Positions 24,766 through 35,312 of a stretch of DNA of 64,000 bases are shown here, piece after piece (within the stretch, counting starts at the first letter, position 1; each line of letters begins with the position of its first letter). The notes under the pieces were generated by a model. It saw nothing but the letters and a program-made list of their open reading frames with translations, was not told the origin of the DNA and did not search any database. A program made the translations under genes and the position numbers. Where the stretch lies: assembly GCA_026388315.1 (NCBI GenBank), contig JAPLKA010000055.1:1-64000 (forward strand). Reading direction: 5' to 3'. The stretch is from Pseudomonadota bacterium. GTDB taxonomy: Bacteria > Desulfobacterota > Syntrophorhabdia > Syntrophorhabdales > Syntrophorhabdaceae.

Positions 24766-26985
24766 TCATGTTGCAATTATCACTCTATTTTTTCCCTGCT
24801 CTTTTGCTGCATACATAGCGGTATCAGCTTTAGAGAGGAGCTCGCCAGCCCCGGCTGTCCCGTTGACCTCTACAAGGCCGATACTCAGGCTTAAAGGGAA
24901 TACCCGGTGGTCCAGTTCTAAACGATACGCTTCAACGGAAGCACGCAAACGTTCTGCCGCCAGGAGAGCTTCCTTGCCGTCTATCCCTTCGAGGAACACG
25001 GCGAATTCATCGCCGCCTAAACGGAAGACGATATCCTCGGTCCTCAACGCTTCCTTGAGGATGCCGGTAAGGGTGATGAGAACTTCATCGCCGGTACTGT
25101 GTCCTAACGTATCGTTTACGTCCTTGAAGTTGTCGAGGTCCATATAGAGGAGGGAACTGATATTACCCCTCTTTGCCCTGGCAATAGAACGGTTTAAGGT
25201 CTCTTCCAGAGAACGCCTGTTTAGAAGCTCTGTAAGCACATCATGCATAGCGAAATATGCAAGGCTTTCCTGATATTTTTGAAGCTCCGTGCGGTCTTCA
25301 AAGGTGACAAGGTACTCCCCTGATTCAAGCTTCACGGTAATAATATTGGCAGACTTTTTTGTCCCGTCCTTGCAGGTGGCAGTAAAAAGTCGAGGGGTTT
25401 TCTCTCCGGGTGTTATTTCCTTCATATCGTCTATCCATGTAGAGATTACGCTTTTTCTGTATTCTGCATCAGGATATGCCTTCTTAAACCACGTTTTTCC
25501 ATCAGGAATTTCATCCGGCTCATAACCGAATATCTCTGTAAATTTTGGATTGACATATGAAATTAAACCATTCTCACTAACCAGCATAATGCCGAATGGC
25601 GCACTCTCTAACAGCATTTGAAGCCGCTTATGTTCATAGATGATTTTTTCTTCAAACTGCTTGCGCTCGGTGATGTCATCAAACACTGCCACAAAGTATC
25701 CCTTCTGCGTGCTGTAAACCGATACGGATAGCTGCTTTGCCAATGGCTTGAAGTTAATCTCAAACGTTTCGGTCTTGCCGGTCAAGGCGACCCGACCATA
25801 GATATCAAATAATTCCGGGTTCAACTCTTTGATACCTGGTATCAACTCAGAGACTTTTTTCCCCACCACATCTTTCGGTCCTGTCAGCCGCTCAAAGGCT
25901 TCGTTGACATCGAGATAGACAAAATCCACAGGGCGGCCCTGTTCGTCATACAGCATCTTGCAATATGCGAACCCATCCAGCATGTTTTCAAAAAGTGAAC
26001 GATAACGCTCCTCGCTTTGCCGGATGTTTTCTATTAATTTTACTGTCCTGTAGTGGATGATGAGAGGTATAGCAATTAGAAGAAAAATAAACCCTGCCGT
26101 CAGAACACCTGTCAGACGGTATACATTGATTCTATCTCTGGGTGTCATCAGGACGATGGACCATCCTCCAAGGTTGATGTGTTTTCGTGACGCAATAAAA
26201 CCCTTTCCGTCAAGGGTTGCATCCATTCCATCGGTTATCTCCAGATCCATGACGGCGTCAAAGCGCCTTTCGCCGAACTGTTTTGAAGCAAGGAGCTTTT
26301 TTTCAACCTCCCTGTTTACAGGCCACAGGCTCTTGAAGGTCATATCGGGCTTGCTGGAAAGAAAGATGATCCCATTTGCGTCAATGAGAAAACAGTGAGG
26401 GAATTTTCTCATATGGGCTTCAATGCCATGGAGTTCTTTTTTAACCGTAACAACGCCAAGGATATTCTTCTGGTCATCCATAACCGGTGCGCTTGAATAA
26501 AAACCATTTTTTCGGGATGTAGTTCCCGCAGCAAGATAACTGAAGGTATTGCCCAGGACAGCCTCCTTGAAGTAGGGCCGGAAGGCATAGGAATGACCGA
26601 CGAAGCTGTCCGGGTCGTTGCGGTTCGATGATGCGACGGTCGTCCCCGCGCTGTCCATGAGATAACTCACTGTGGCATCCACCGCCGTATTATATCTTAC
26701 CAGCACCGAGTAGGCATGTTCAATATCGCCTGTGCGTTTTGTCATCAATGCGGGGGCGATCCATGGGGAACCGGCGAGGGCTTTCACAGCTCCCTCCATG
26801 TTACTGAATTCGGCGTTCAGAAGTATAGATAGAGTATTTGTAGAGGCCTCGTTCCCATCAATAATTTCCTTTTTTGCTATGTTCCCAAGATAATGTGATA
26901 CATACCAGCCTGCGGCTACGCTCATGACGAGGAGACACACAAACCATATTAACCAGCTATGCTTTGCAGGAATTGCCTTTTTCAT
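24766..26985 (-). CDS. Membrane diguanylate cyclase with Cache-like and PAS sensors
   Basis: A 739-residue protein. An N-terminal helix (about 12-30) and a second near 290-310 bracket a periplasmic dCache-like sensor (NTLSILLNAEFSNMEGAVKAL...SYAFRPYF). Two PAS domains follow (about 325-440 and 445-560), then a GGDEF domain (about 570-738) with RLGGDEFAVFLEG. The GGDEF motif is intact, so it should make c-di-GMP from GTP in response to a periplasmic ligand. No EAL domain is present. It is transcribed alone toward the XRE gene. Confidence 0.92.
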   Translation of the reverse strand: MKKAIPAKHSWLIWFVCLLVMSVAAGWYVSHYLGNIAKKEIIDGNEASTNTLSILLNAEFSNMEGAVKALAGSPWIAPALMTKRTGDIEHAYSVLVRYNTAVDATVSYLMDSAGTTVASSNRNDPDSFVGHSYAFRPYFKEAVLGNTFSYLAAGTTSRKNGFYSSAPVMDDQKNILGVVTVKKELHGIEAHMRKFPHCFLIDANGIIFLSSKPDMTFKSLWPVNREVEKKLLASKQFGERRFDAVMDLEITDGMDATLDGKGFIASRKHINLGGWSIVLMTPRDRINVYRLTGVLTAGFIFLLIAIPLIIHYRTVKLIENIRQSEERYRSLFENMLDGFAYCKMLYDEQGRPVDFVYLDVNEAFERLTGPKDVVGKKVSELIPGIKELNPELFDIYGRVALTGKTETFEINFKPLAKQLSVSVYSTQKGYFVAVFDDITERKQFEEKIIYEHKRLQMLLESAPFGIMLVSENGLISYVNPKFTEIFGYEPDEIPDGKTWFKKAYPDAEYRKSVISTWIDDMKEITPGEKTPRLFTATCKDGTKKSANIITVKLESGEYLVTFEDRTELQKYQESLAYFAMHDVLTELLNRRSLEETLNRSIARAKRGNISSLLYMDLDNFKDVNDTLGHSTGDEVLITLTGILKEALRTEDIVFRLGGDEFAVFLEGIDGKEALLAAERLRASVEAYRLELDHRVFPLSLSIGLVEVNGTAGAGELLSKADTAMYAAKEQGKNRVIIAT

Positions 26986-27020
26986 CGAAAAACTGACTTA
27001 TTGATATTATTATAAAATAA

Positions 27021-27371
27021 TGGTGGAGGCGGCGGGAATCGAACCCGCGTCCAGAAAAGAAGACTTCAAAAAGCCTACATGCTTAGTCAGTGGTTTGGGT
27101 CTCGAACGGTGAAACACCCGCTGACAGGTTTTTCATCATTCCAGCCTATTAATTTCATCCCGCCCTATAGGCTTCAGGCTGAACTATCCTGCTTGCATTA
27201 CACCATACCGGACTTAAAGCAGGCGGAAAGTCCGGATGATGTAGCCGCGACTAAGCGGCTAGTGCGTACTCGTTAGAGTCTGCAGTTATGTTAGTTCCGC
27301 TTAATTTCGGGTAAGCAGTAACCCGGCATGCCTCTTTGACCCTTGCATCCCTGTCGAAGCCAGTCGCCCCC
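27021..27371 (-). ncRNA. ssrA: Transfer-messenger RNA (tmRNA)
   Basis: Read on the minus strand, the 5' end GGGGGCGACTGGCTTCGAC and the 3' end with GGTTCGATTCCCGCC...CCA form the tRNA-like acceptor and T arms (GGGGGCG pairs with CGCCTCC). The tag reading frame (27251-27283) runs GCA GAC TCT AAC GAG TAC GCA CTA GCC GCT TAG, giving ADSNEYALAA. About 351 nt is a normal one-piece tmRNA. It rescues stalled ribosomes together with SmpB, encoded 19 bases upstream on the same strand. Confidence 0.96.
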
Positions 27372-27390
27372 TTGTTGTTAGCGTTCAGTT

Positions 27391-27837
27391 TCACCTGAAC
27401 CTCATTTCCCGTTCAGTAAGCCGCTTTTCGTCCTTCCGCTTTATACTTTCCCTCTTATCGTAGAGGGTTTTGCCTTTTGCCAGGGCGATTTGCATCTTTG
27501 CCCTGTTCCTTTTATCGAAATACATGGTAAGTGCTACTATCGTGTAGCCCCTCTCCTTAACCTTTCCGAAGAGCCTGTTGATCTCCCTCTTGTGCATCAG
27601 CAATTTTCGATCCCTTTTCGGCTCATGGTTGTAAATATTACCACATGAATAGGGACTTATATGGGCATTGACGAGGAAAAGCTCTCCGTCCTTGATTTTT
27701 GCATAACTATCCTTCAGGTTGGCCTTTCCTTCACGGAGCGATTTTACCTCTGTTCCTGTAAGCATAAGTCCCGCCTCAAAGGTTTCTTCAATATGATACT
27801 CGTGATATGCCTTCCGGTTTGTGCAAATCGGTTTCAT
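27391..27837 (-). CDS. smpB: SsrA-binding protein SmpB
   Basis: A 148-residue protein that binds tmRNA and carries it to stalled ribosomes. The family blocks are clear: [28 protein letters not shown] (about 13-43), [16 protein letters not shown] and the basic tail [19 protein letters not shown]. Length is typical. It lies immediately upstream of ssrA, the usual arrangement. The basic C-terminal tail enters the mRNA channel in known structures. Confidence 0.96.
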   Translation of the reverse strand: [148 protein letters not shown]

Positions 27838-27885
27838 GTATTAAGTATAGCACATATTTGGCTGTTTTTAAAGGACCTCTAAAAA

Positions 27886-28908
27886 TCAGGGGTACTGAGG
27901 AACGATTTTCAGGCCGAGGGCTTCATCAATCCCCAGGGCCACATTCATGTTCTGAATGGCCTGGCCTGATGCGCCTTTAATGAGGTTGTCGATGGTGGAA
28001 ACAATGACGATTCTGCCGTCTTCGAAGGTTTTAAGACCTATATCGCAAAAGTTTGAGAATCGGGTAAACCTCGTGTCCGGATATGCCCCCTCGTCCATGA
28101 CCCTGACAAAGGGCTCCTTTTTGTAAGTTGTCCTGTATAATTCCAGAATGTTCCCGGTTGTTTGCGGGCTTTTTAATCTGCTGTATGTTGTTGAAAGGAT
28201 ACCCCTGTTCATAGGCAAAAGATGTGGCGTAAACATGATCTGCAGGTCCTGAAACTTCTTTACCTCTTTCTGTATTTCCGGCTCATGGCGGTGTATACCT
28301 ACGTTGTAAGCCCTGAAACCCTCAGATACCTCGCAAAAGAGACTCCCAATCTTTGTCTCCCTGCCTGCGCCGCTTACCCCTGATTTTGAGTCAATAAAGA
28401 TGTCCCCGGTCAGAAGACCTTCTTTTAAAAGGGGATAGAGCGCCAGTATGGCAGAAGTAGGGTAGCAGCCAGGATTGCCGATCATTTTAGCGCCTTTTAT
28501 TTTATCCCTGTAAAGTTCCGGGAGACCGAAAACAGCCTGCCGGGCAAGTTCCGGTGCGGTATGTGTCACATAGGTTTTTTCATAGATGTTGAGGTCTTCG
28601 AACCTGAAATCGGCGCTCAGATCGATGATGACTGCTTTATCGTTATAGAGGGTTTTTGCTGTTTCCATGGAGGTCCCATGGGGGAGGCACAGGAAGTACA
28701 CATCGCATTTACCCCGATGGTCTTCATCGGTTGGGACAAGCGTTTCCTCGAAAAGGCCTTTCAGGAGCGGAAATATATCCGATACCTTCCTGCCTTTGTA
28801 TGTATTGGATGTTATGAGTGTTATTTTTACCAGGGGATGGGTAAGGAGCAGGGAGATAAGGGTAATCCCTGTATATCCGGTTGCCCCTATAATACCAACA
28901 TTCCACAT
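27886..28908 (-). CDS. argC: N-acetyl-gamma-glutamyl-phosphate reductase
   Basis: A 340-residue NADPH-dependent reductase of arginine biosynthesis that converts N-acetylglutamyl phosphate to the semialdehyde. The nucleotide-binding start VGIIGATGYTGITLISLL, the active-site Cys in GNPGCYPTS (about 149) and the HRHEPEI segment near 215 are all present. Length is normal. It follows rpsI by 8 bases on the same strand, an arrangement seen in several deltaproteobacteria. Other arg genes are outside the window. Confidence 0.95.
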   Translation of the reverse strand: MWNVGIIGATGYTGITLISLLLTHPLVKITLITSNTYKGRKVSDIFPLLKGLFEETLVPTDEDHRGKCDVYFLCLPHGTSMETAKTLYNDKAVIIDLSADFRFEDLNIYEKTYVTHTAPELARQAVFGLPELYRDKIKGAKMIGNPGCYPTSAILALYPLLKEGLLTGDIFIDSKSGVSGAGRETKIGSLFCEVSEGFRAYNVGIHRHEPEIQKEVKKFQDLQIMFTPHLLPMNRGILSTTYSRLKSPQTTGNILELYRTTYKKEPFVRVMDEGAYPDTRFTRFSNFCDIGLKTFEDGRIVIVSTIDNLIKGASGQAIQNMNVALGIDEALGLKIVPQYP

Positions 28909-28916
28909 GGGAGAGA

Positions 28917-29309
28917 TTATCTCTTTGAGAACTGGAAGCTTGCCCTCGCGGCCTTTTTGCCGTATTTCTTTCTCTCTTTTGCCCGTGGGTCTCTTGTAAT
29001 GAGCCCCTGCTTTTTGAGAGTTATTCTCAAGCCTGCATTAAACTCCAGCAGTGCTTTTGCGATGCCGTGAGCCAATGCCCATGCCTGGGCAGGAATGCCA
29101 CCGCCATAGATATTTGCAACAACATCAAATTTTCCTGAATTACCGGTGAGCACAAGTGGCTTATTCACCATAATCTTTAAGTTTTCAACAGGAAAATAGT
29201 CATTGAGAATTCTTCCATTTATAACGAAATTTCCTTCACCCTGTTTTATCCACACTCTTGCTACTGCAGTTTTTCTCTTGCCGGTAGCATAGTACCTCTT
29301 TTCAGGCAC
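28917..29309 (-). CDS. rpsI: 30S ribosomal protein S9
   Basis: A 130-residue S9 protein. It has the N-terminal [15 protein letters not shown], the middle [19 protein letters not shown] and the basic C-terminal [14 protein letters not shown] tail ending in the conserved S-KR that contacts the P-site tRNA. It overlaps rplM by 8 bases, the universal rplM-rpsI order. Confidence 0.97.
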   Translation of the reverse strand: MPEKRYYATGKRKTAVARVWIKQGEGNFVINGRILNDYFPVENLKIMVNKPLVLTGNSGKFDVVANIYGGGIPAQAWALAHGIAKALLEFNAGLRITLKKQGLITRDPRAKERKKYGKKAARASFQFSKR

Positions 29310-29748
29310 CGGTTACCTCCTTTATCTCTAATTCCTTTGGCATTTGGGCTTTATGGGGATGTTCAGCCCCCTTATACACTTTCAGTTTGCTTAACATCTG
29401 TCTTCCAAGACTATTCTTCGGAAGCATGCCTTTTACTGCGATGAGGATAATATCTTCCGGTTTTTTTTGAAGCATAGTCTTTGCATTTACAACCTTCAAC
29501 CCTCCCGGGTAACCGCTGTGTCTTTTGTACGTTTTTTGAGACAGCTTGTTGCCGGTAAGCTTCACTTTTTCAGCATTTACAACAATAATAAAATCACCTG
29601 TGTCAGCATGTGGTGTATATGTAGGTTTGGTTTTTCCTCTTAATATGGCAGCAACTTTTGCTGCCAGTCTGCCGAGAACGGCCCCCTCTGCATTTACCAG
29701 ATACCAATTCTTAATTAATTCGCCTTCTTTTGGAAAATATGTTTTCAT
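29302..29748 (-). CDS. rplM: 50S ribosomal protein L13
   Basis: A 148-residue L13 protein with [38 protein letters not shown] and the [20 protein letters not shown] motif. It is first in the rplM-rpsI-argC run. The intergenic region to the divergent ftsH gene (29749-29870) must hold the promoters of both directions. Confidence 0.97.
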   Translation of the reverse strand: MKTYFPKEGELIKNWYLVNAEGAVLGRLAAKVAAILRGKTKPTYTPHADTGDFIIVVNAEKVKLTGNKLSQKTYKRHSGYPGGLKVVNAKTMLQKKPEDIILIAVKGMLPKNSLGRQMLSKLKVYKGAEHPHKAQMPKELEIKEVTGA

Positions 29749-29870
29749 TCGAACGTCACCCTGTTAAAAATTTGCTTAAATTAATACATTTTACGCGTTC
29801 AAGTCAAGCAAAACTTTGGTATCTGTTTAAATAGGTTGATAACAAAGGGGTTTTGTGGTAATAAAGATGC

Positions 29871-31706
29871 GTGACGAAAAATCCTAATACCAATCCATTA
29901 AACAGGAATCTTTTCATATGGTTATTTATCGTCCTTTTTGGTCTTTTTATATTTAATGTTTACTATAAGCCGAAAAAGGTCTATGACACCATCATATTTA
30001 GTGACTTTGTCGAGGCTGTGCAATCCAACAATATAATCTCCGTAACCATTCAGGGTAAAAATATCCTGGGGACATACAAAAACGGTAAGGAGTTTAAGAG
30101 CTATGCCGCTGACGACCCTGAGCTGATGAAGATGCTGAGGGAACACAGTGTGAAAATCAACGCCAAACCTGACGATGATTCGGGCATGTGGCAGAATATA
30201 TTTATTTCATGGTTCCCCATGCTCCTCCTCATAGGTGTCTGGATCTTTTTCATGAGACAGATGCAGGGCGGCGGGGGCAAGGCCATGGCCTTTGGAAAAA
30301 GCAGGGCCAGGTTATCCACAAGCAAGGAGAATAAGGTTACTTTTCAGGATGTGGCCGGTGTTGAAGAGGCCAAGGAAGAACTCGAGGAGATCATCGAATT
30401 CCTCATAGATCCAAAGAAATTTACAAAACTTGGCGGGAGAATACCGAAAGGCGTACTTCTTGTCGGTCCGCCGGGTACAGGAAAAACTTTGCTTGCGCGG
30501 GCAATTGCCGGGGAGGCCAACGTGCCTTTCTTCAATATAAGCGGTTCTGATTTTGTGGAAATGTTTGTCGGTGTCGGTGCGTCCCGTGTGAGGGACCTCT
30601 TCAATCAGGGCAAGAAGAACGCACCATGCATCATATTCATTGATGAGATAGATGCCGTTGGAAGACACAGGGGCGCAGGTCTCGGTGGCGGGCATGACGA
30701 GAGAGAGCAGACATTAAATCAGCTTCTCGTTGAACTGGATGGTTTTGAGTCTAACGAAGGGGTTATCGTTGTGTCGGCAACGAACAGGCCCGATGTCCTG
30801 GATCCGGCATTGTTAAGACCCGGACGGTTTGACAGGCAAATTGTCGTTTCTACTCCTGACGTGAAGGGGAGAGAGGCTATTTTAGGTATCCATACACGTA
30901 AAATTGTCCTTGCAAAAGACATTGATCTTTCAATCATAGCAAGGGGAACGCCCGGTTTTTCAGGGGCAGATCTTGCAAACCTTGCCAATGAGGCTGCCCT
31001 TGTAGCAGCAAGGCGCGAGAAAAAAGAGATTGAAATGGATGATTTCGAACATGCCAAGGACAAGGTCCTCATGGGCGCTGAACGAAGAAGTATGATAATA
31101 CCGTTACAGGAGAGGAAAAACGCTGCATATCATGAGGCCGGACATGCCCTTGTCGCGAAAATGATACCCGATGCAGACCCGATCCATAAGGTTACCATAA
31201 TACCGAGGGGGAGGGCTCTCGGCATTACACAGCAGCTTCCTATCGATGAAAGGCATACCTACTCAAGGGAATACCTCCTTGATAATGTCACTATCCTGCT
31301 TGGCGGGAGGGTAGCAGAGGAACTTGTTCTCAATCATATGACCACAGGGGCGGGTAACGACATCGAAAGGGCAACAGTGATTGTGCGAAAAATGGTATGT
31401 GAATGGGGTATGAGTGAAAAGCTCGGACCCCTCAATTACGGGAAAAATGAGGAACATATCTTTCTTGGAAGGGAGATCGGGAGACACAGGGATTTCGGTG
31501 AAAGCACCGCCCAGGAAATAGATGAAGAATTGAGAAAGCTGGTAACGAATTGTTACGATAGGGCAAAGAGGCTCCTTGTTGAAAAAATAAATGCATTGCA
31601 TACTATAGCAAATGCCCTTCTGGACAAAGAGACGCTCGATGGTCAGGAGATAGATACCATAATTAAGGACAGTATGAATGGAGAGGGTGATAGCGTGGAA
31701 AGATAG
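29871..31706 (+). CDS. ftsH: Membrane AAA+ zinc metalloprotease FtsH
   Basis: A 611-residue membrane protease. Two N-terminal membrane helices (about 13-30 and 110-128) flank a periplasmic domain. The AAA+ module has GPPGTGKT at 199-206, Walker [10 protein letters not shown] and the SRH R-RFDR. The protease domain has HEAGH at 421-425 and the third zinc ligand region further on. It degrades membrane and regulatory proteins. It starts with GTG and opens the long ftsH-folP-cdaA plus-strand run; folP begins inside its last codons. Confidence 0.97.
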   Translation: MTKNPNTNPLNRNLFIWLFIVLFGLFIFNVYYKPKKVYDTIIFSDFVEAVQSNNIISVTIQGKNILGTYKNGKEFKSYAADDPELMKMLREHSVKINAKPDDDSGMWQNIFISWFPMLLLIGVWIFFMRQMQGGGGKAMAFGKSRARLSTSKENKVTFQDVAGVEEAKEELEEIIEFLIDPKKFTKLGGRIPKGVLLVGPPGTGKTLLARAIAGEANVPFFNISGSDFVEMFVGVGASRVRDLFNQGKKNAPCIIFIDEIDAVGRHRGAGLGGGHDEREQTLNQLLVELDGFESNEGVIVVSATNRPDVLDPALLRPGRFDRQIVVSTPDVKGREAILGIHTRKIVLAKDIDLSIIARGTPGFSGADLANLANEAALVAARREKKEIEMDDFEHAKDKVLMGAERRSMIIPLQERKNAAYHEAGHALVAKMIPDADPIHKVTIIPRGRALGITQQLPIDERHTYSREYLLDNVTILLGGRVAEELVLNHMTTGAGNDIERATVIVRKMVCEWGMSEKLGPLNYGKNEEHIFLGREIGRHRDFGESTAQEIDEELRKLVTNCYDRAKRLLVEKINALHTIANALLDKETLDGQEIDTIIKDSMNGEGDSVER

Positions 31707-32502
31707 ACCGCTTATCATGGGGGTCTTGAATATTACACCTGATTCCTTTTTTGACGGGGGGAAGCACAATACAACTGAAGAAGCAATAAGACATGCCCTT
31801 TTAATGATCGATGAAGGGGCTGATATTATTGATGTTGGCGGCGAGTCCACACGGCCTTTTTCTGAGCCTGTTCCAATTGAAGAAGAATTGAAAAGGGTAA
31901 TCCCGGTTGTCGAGGGCATAAGAGCCCGGTCTGATAGCATTATTTCCATAGATACATACAAGGCAAAAGTTGCCAGAGAAGCCTGCAATGCAGGGGCTGA
32001 TATAGTGAATGACATCAGCGGACTTTCATTCGACAGAGACATGGCGGATACTGTGTGTGAGTTCGGTGTGCAGACCATTGTTATGCATATAAAAGGGACA
32101 CCGGGGAATATGCAGAAAGATCCCCATTACGAAGATGTAATTTCTGAAATAAAGGCATTTTTCAGAGAGCGGATCGAATTTGCACAAAAACATGGAATAG
32201 CCAATGAACGTATTATCCTTGATCCAGGTATCGGTTTTGGAAAGAGGGTTCAGGACAACCTTGCAATTATAAAAAACCTTAAGGCATTCAAGGAGCTGGA
32301 AATGCCTCTCCTCATCGGCACTTCAATGAAATCTTTTATCGGGCACGTCACCGATTCGCCGCTGGAGGAGAGAATGGAAGGCACGCTGGCGAGTGTCGCC
32401 GTATCGATATGGAACGGTGCAGACATAGTAAGGGTACATGACGTTAAAAGTGCACGGAAGGTAGTGCAGCTTGTATGTGCAATAATGAAAGCTGAAGGTT
32501 AA
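31678..32502 (+). CDS. folP: Dihydropteroate synthase
   Basis: A 274-residue TIM-barrel enzyme that joins p-aminobenzoate to the pterin pyrophosphate in folate synthesis. Motifs: [16 protein letters not shown] (about 13-28), [16 protein letters not shown] and DPGIGFGK, which line the pterin and pyrophosphate sites. It overlaps the 3' end of ftsH by 29 bases, a common arrangement suggesting translational coupling. cdaA follows after 4 bases. Confidence 0.95.
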   Translation: MERVIAWKDRPLIMGVLNITPDSFFDGGKHNTTEEAIRHALLMIDEGADIIDVGGESTRPFSEPVPIEEELKRVIPVVEGIRARSDSIISIDTYKAKVAREACNAGADIVNDISGLSFDRDMADTVCEFGVQTIVMHIKGTPGNMQKDPHYEDVISEIKAFFRERIEFAQKHGIANERIILDPGIGFGKRVQDNLAIIKNLKAFKELEMPLLIGTSMKSFIGHVTDSPLEERMEGTLASVAVSIWNGADIVRVHDVKSARKVVQLVCAIMKAEG

Positions 32503-32506
32503 AGCT

Positions 32507-33247
32507 ATGATCCAATCACTGAGATGGCAGGACATTTTAGATATATTGCTCGTTGCGTTCATCATATACCGGACATTTGTCTTTATAAAAGGGACGAGGG
32601 CGGTACAGATTATTATCGGGTTCATCATCGTGTTCTTTTTCTTTTATTTTTCAAAAAAATTCGAGCTTTTTACCGTTGGATGGATACTGAATAATTTTGT
32701 AGGCTCTATCGTACTTATCATAGTGGTTATCTTTCAGAGCGACATCAGGAGAATCCTCCTTGCTATCGGAAGAAGCCCATTCTTTAAAAAGATCAGTTAT
32801 GTTAAGGAAACGTTGTTTTATGATGAACTGTCAAATGCATGTGTTGCGATGGGGCAGAAGAAGACAGGTGCATTGATAGTTGTTGAGCGTGAGATTGGCC
32901 TCGAAGAATTTATGGAGATAGGTATTATGCTTGACGCAGAGGTGAATGCAGAATTAATAATAAGTATTTTCCAGCAGAAATCACCGTTGCACGATGGCGC
33001 AATGATAATAAGGGAGGGGAGGATACGGGCGTCAGGCTGTATTCTTCCCCTGGCGTTAAAAGGTGATATTGATAAGCGTTTTGGAACAAGGCACAGAGCG
33101 GCCATAGGTATTACTGAAGTGACAGATGCTCTTGCGGTTGTTGTTTCAGAAGAGAGCGGGAAGTTGTCGTATGCCTTCAGGGGAGATATTTTTACGAACA
33201 TGAGCGGTGAAGAGTTGAAGAGGGCGTTGAAGGAACATCTGGGATGA
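32507..33247 (+). CDS. cdaA: Diadenylate cyclase CdaA (c-di-AMP synthase)
   Basis: A 246-residue protein. Three N-terminal hydrophobic helices (about 13-75) are followed by a DisA-N cyclase domain with DGA at 163-165 and RHR at 195-197, the residues that hold ATP and metal. It makes c-di-AMP, a regulator of potassium and cell-wall homeostasis. It is followed by ybbR (CdaR), its usual regulator, but glmM, the usual third partner, is replaced here by pdxJ. Confidence 0.95.
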   Translation: MIQSLRWQDILDILLVAFIIYRTFVFIKGTRAVQIIIGFIIVFFFFYFSKKFELFTVGWILNNFVGSIVLIIVVIFQSDIRRILLAIGRSPFFKKISYVKETLFYDELSNACVAMGQKKTGALIVVEREIGLEEFMEIGIMLDAEVNAELIISIFQQKSPLHDGAMIIREGRIRASGCILPLALKGDIDKRFGTRHRAAIGITEVTDALAVVVSEESGKLSYAFRGDIFTNMSGEELKRALKEHLG

Positions 33248-33254
33248 ATGAAAT

Positions 33255-33322
33255 GGGGAAGGGTTAATATTGGTTTGATTAGTTGAATTGGTTTGATTGG
33301 TTGTTTGTATATTGTTATTTGA
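33255..33322. repeat. Degenerate word tract (TTGATTGG type)
   Basis: The cdaA-ybbR gap contains TTGGTTTGATTAGTTGAATT followed by more TTTGATTGGTTG units, a short tandem array with mismatches. No gene is present. It belongs to the set of word-like intergenic tracts described in the findings. Confidence 0.6.
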
Positions 33323-33368
33323 TTATTGGAATTTGCAGTAGGAAAGGGTTCGAGGGGAAGAAGGGAAC

Positions 33369-34013
33369 GTGTTAGACTTACTTAAAGAATACATATTCAA
33401 GGATTTCAAACTAAAGGTGCTATCCCTCGTTCTTGCCGCCATGCTCTGGTTTGCAGTGTCATATATGGGTGAGTCAAAGATGGGTTTTTCTGTAAAAATT
33501 GGTGTTGATAAGCTTGGCAAAGAGTTTATCATTAAAAAGATTGAAAATGAAGAGGTGCTTATTACGGTAGATGGCCCTGTGTCAATACTCAAAGGCATTC
33601 GTGCACGTGATATAAGATTAACGTTAAACCTGAGTGATGTGAAAGAGGGTCGCCATGTGTTCACATTGCAGGAAACCGATGTTAAGACACCGAAGGGTGT
33701 TAAGGTTGGAGCATTGAAACCGGACTTTGTTGCGATAGAATTGGACAGGATTATGGAAAAGAGATTGCAAACCATTATAACATTGGACAAAAAATGGACA
33801 GGTATTTATAAAATAAAATCGTGGTCACCGCAATATGCCCTTGTGGAGGGATCAAAAGAATCGCTGGAAAAAATACATTCTATAGAAACAATTCCAGTGG
33901 ACGGGAATTTCGTGGCCGATGAAGAAATCATTGAGATTCCTCTGGATATTAAGGATATGTTGGTAAGGAAGGTAAAACCGGAAACTGTTAAGGTTGTGTT
34001 AAGGAGGCAGTGA
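33369..34013 (+). CDS. YbbR-domain protein (CdaR-like regulator)
   Basis: A 214-residue protein with one N-terminal membrane helix (about 15-32) and two YbbR-like repeats outside it (about 40-120 and 125-214). YbbR/CdaR proteins bind CdaA and modulate c-di-AMP production in Firmicutes; the same role is inferred here from position. This copy is shorter than four-repeat Firmicute CdaR proteins. The start is GTG with an upstream GAAGGGAA sequence. The stop overlaps the first ATG of pdxJ. Confidence 0.85.
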   Translation: MLDLLKEYIFKDFKLKVLSLVLAAMLWFAVSYMGESKMGFSVKIGVDKLGKEFIIKKIENEEVLITVDGPVSILKGIRARDIRLTLNLSDVKEGRHVFTLQETDVKTPKGVKVGALKPDFVAIELDRIMEKRLQTIITLDKKWTGIYKIKSWSPQYALVEGSKESLEKIHSIETIPVDGNFVADEEIIEIPLDIKDMLVRKVKPETVKVVLRRQ

Positions 34014-34726
34014 TGAAAAAGCTCATGGTGAATATAGATCATGTTGCAACGTTGAGAGAGGCGAGAGGCATATATTATCCCGATCCTGTATATGCCGCAG
34101 GAATTGCCGAGATGGCAGGGGCATCAGGGATTATCATCCATTTGCGAGAGGACAGGCGTCATATAAAGGACAGGGATGTGAAAATTCTGAGAGGGGTAGT
34201 TAAGACAAAACTCAATCTTGAAATGGCTGCAACAGACGAGATGGTCGGTATCGCGAGGGAGATTAAACCGGATATGATTACCCTCGTACCGGAAAAGAGG
34301 GAGGAACTGACAACAGAAGGCGGGCTTGATGTGGCCGGTCTTTCCGGAAAGATAAAGAAAGTTATAGAAAAGGTCAGAGAAAAGGGCATCAAGGTAAGCC
34401 TCTTTATTGACCCCGAAGAGGAACAGATTATTGCATCCCACAAAATCAAGGCGGATATGATTGAAATTCATACAGGCGCTTACAGTGATGCTAAAAACGA
34501 GATGATATGCGATAAAGAGTTAAAAAAGGTTGTAAACGCTGCAAAAAGAGGGAAGGAACTGGGGCTCGGAGTAAACGCCGGCCATGGATTGCACTACCAT
34601 AATTTAAGCGAAATCGTTGCAATACCCGAAATTGACGAGTTAAGCATAGGTCACAGTATCATCGCGCGTGCCATTTTCACAGGACTCGACAGGGCAGTGA
34701 GGGATATGCTGGCATTGATGCACTGA
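34013..34726 (+). CDS. pdxJ: Pyridoxine 5'-phosphate synthase
   Basis: A 237-residue TIM-barrel enzyme that condenses 1-deoxyxylulose 5-phosphate with 3-amino-2-oxopropyl phosphate to form pyridoxine phosphate. The family start LMVNIDHVATLREARG, the IHLREDRRHI segment and GLGVNAGHGLHY are all clear. ATG 34013 was chosen because AGGAGG lies 5 bases upstream; the GTG at 34010 is too close. It is the fourth gene of the cdaA run. Confidence 0.95.
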   Translation: MKKLMVNIDHVATLREARGIYYPDPVYAAGIAEMAGASGIIIHLREDRRHIKDRDVKILRGVVKTKLNLEMAATDEMVGIAREIKPDMITLVPEKREELTTEGGLDVAGLSGKIKKVIEKVREKGIKVSLFIDPEEEQIIASHKIKADMIEIHTGAYSDAKNEMICDKELKKVVNAAKRGKELGLGVNAGHGLHYHNLSEIVAIPEIDELSIGHSIIARAIFTGLDRAVRDMLALMH

Positions 34727-34836
34727 TGTGAATTTGCCTTTTCAAGTTAATCACTTGATGATAAAATATGTCGTTTAACAACCGACAGTATGTGTGGTAT
34801 TTTGTCGGAATGTAATCGATGAATTGGTGGAGAGTG

Positions 34837-35154
34837 ATGGTTGGTATTGACATAGTTGATGTATCACGGATAACAGATGTAGTGGAAAAATACGGGGACA
34901 GGTTTCTGGATAAGGTGTTCACCGGGGAAGAAATTGCATATGCAACACAAAGAAAGAGGGCAGACGAATCCTTTGCAGGGCGGTTCGCTGCAAAGGAGGC
35001 ATTCATGAAGGCCATTGGCAGGAGGCTGGCGTGGAAAGATATTAATGTGCTGCAGAGCAGAGGAAGGCCCTATATAGAGTTTCACGGGACACGGTATGAC
35101 GGGATAAGCATATCACACGAACGGGAATATGCTGTGTCGGTGGTGGTGATTTAA
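34837..35154 (+). CDS. acpS: Holo-[acyl-carrier-protein] synthase
   Basis: About 105 residues. AcpS transfers the 4'-phosphopantetheine arm from CoA to acyl carrier protein. The N-terminal VGIDIVDVSRI, the FTGEEIAYA segment and FAGRFAAKEAFMKA motif are diagnostic and carry the metal-binding Asp and Glu. ATG 34837 was chosen because GGTGGAG lies upstream; an earlier ATG at 34819 would add six residues. pdxJ-acpS is a common pair. Confidence 0.93.
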   Translation: MVGIDIVDVSRITDVVEKYGDRFLDKVFTGEEIAYATQRKRADESFAGRFAAKEAFMKAIGRRLAWKDINVLQSRGRPYIEFHGTRYDGISISHEREYAVSVVVI

Positions 35155-35164
35155 ATGACAAAAA

Positions 35165-35290
35165 ACGTGCCGGAGAGCCGGCGAAACGGCGAAACGGCGA
35201 AAATGTCAGGGCAAACAAATATGATAAACACAAAGCAGATAAGAATTTCTCCGGTTCGCCGATACTCCGATACGCCGATTCAACAAAACA
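35165..35290. repeat. Degenerate word tract (CGGCGAAA / CGCCGATA type)
   Basis: The acpS-nnr gap starts with CCGGCGAAACGGCGAAACGG and ends near 35256-35281 with GGTTCGCCGATACTCCGATA. The two ends are roughly inverted copies of the same word, so the gap could fold back on itself. No gene is present. Confidence 0.6.
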
Positions 35291-35312
35291 AAGGGAAAAG
35301 AGGGGAGTAGTT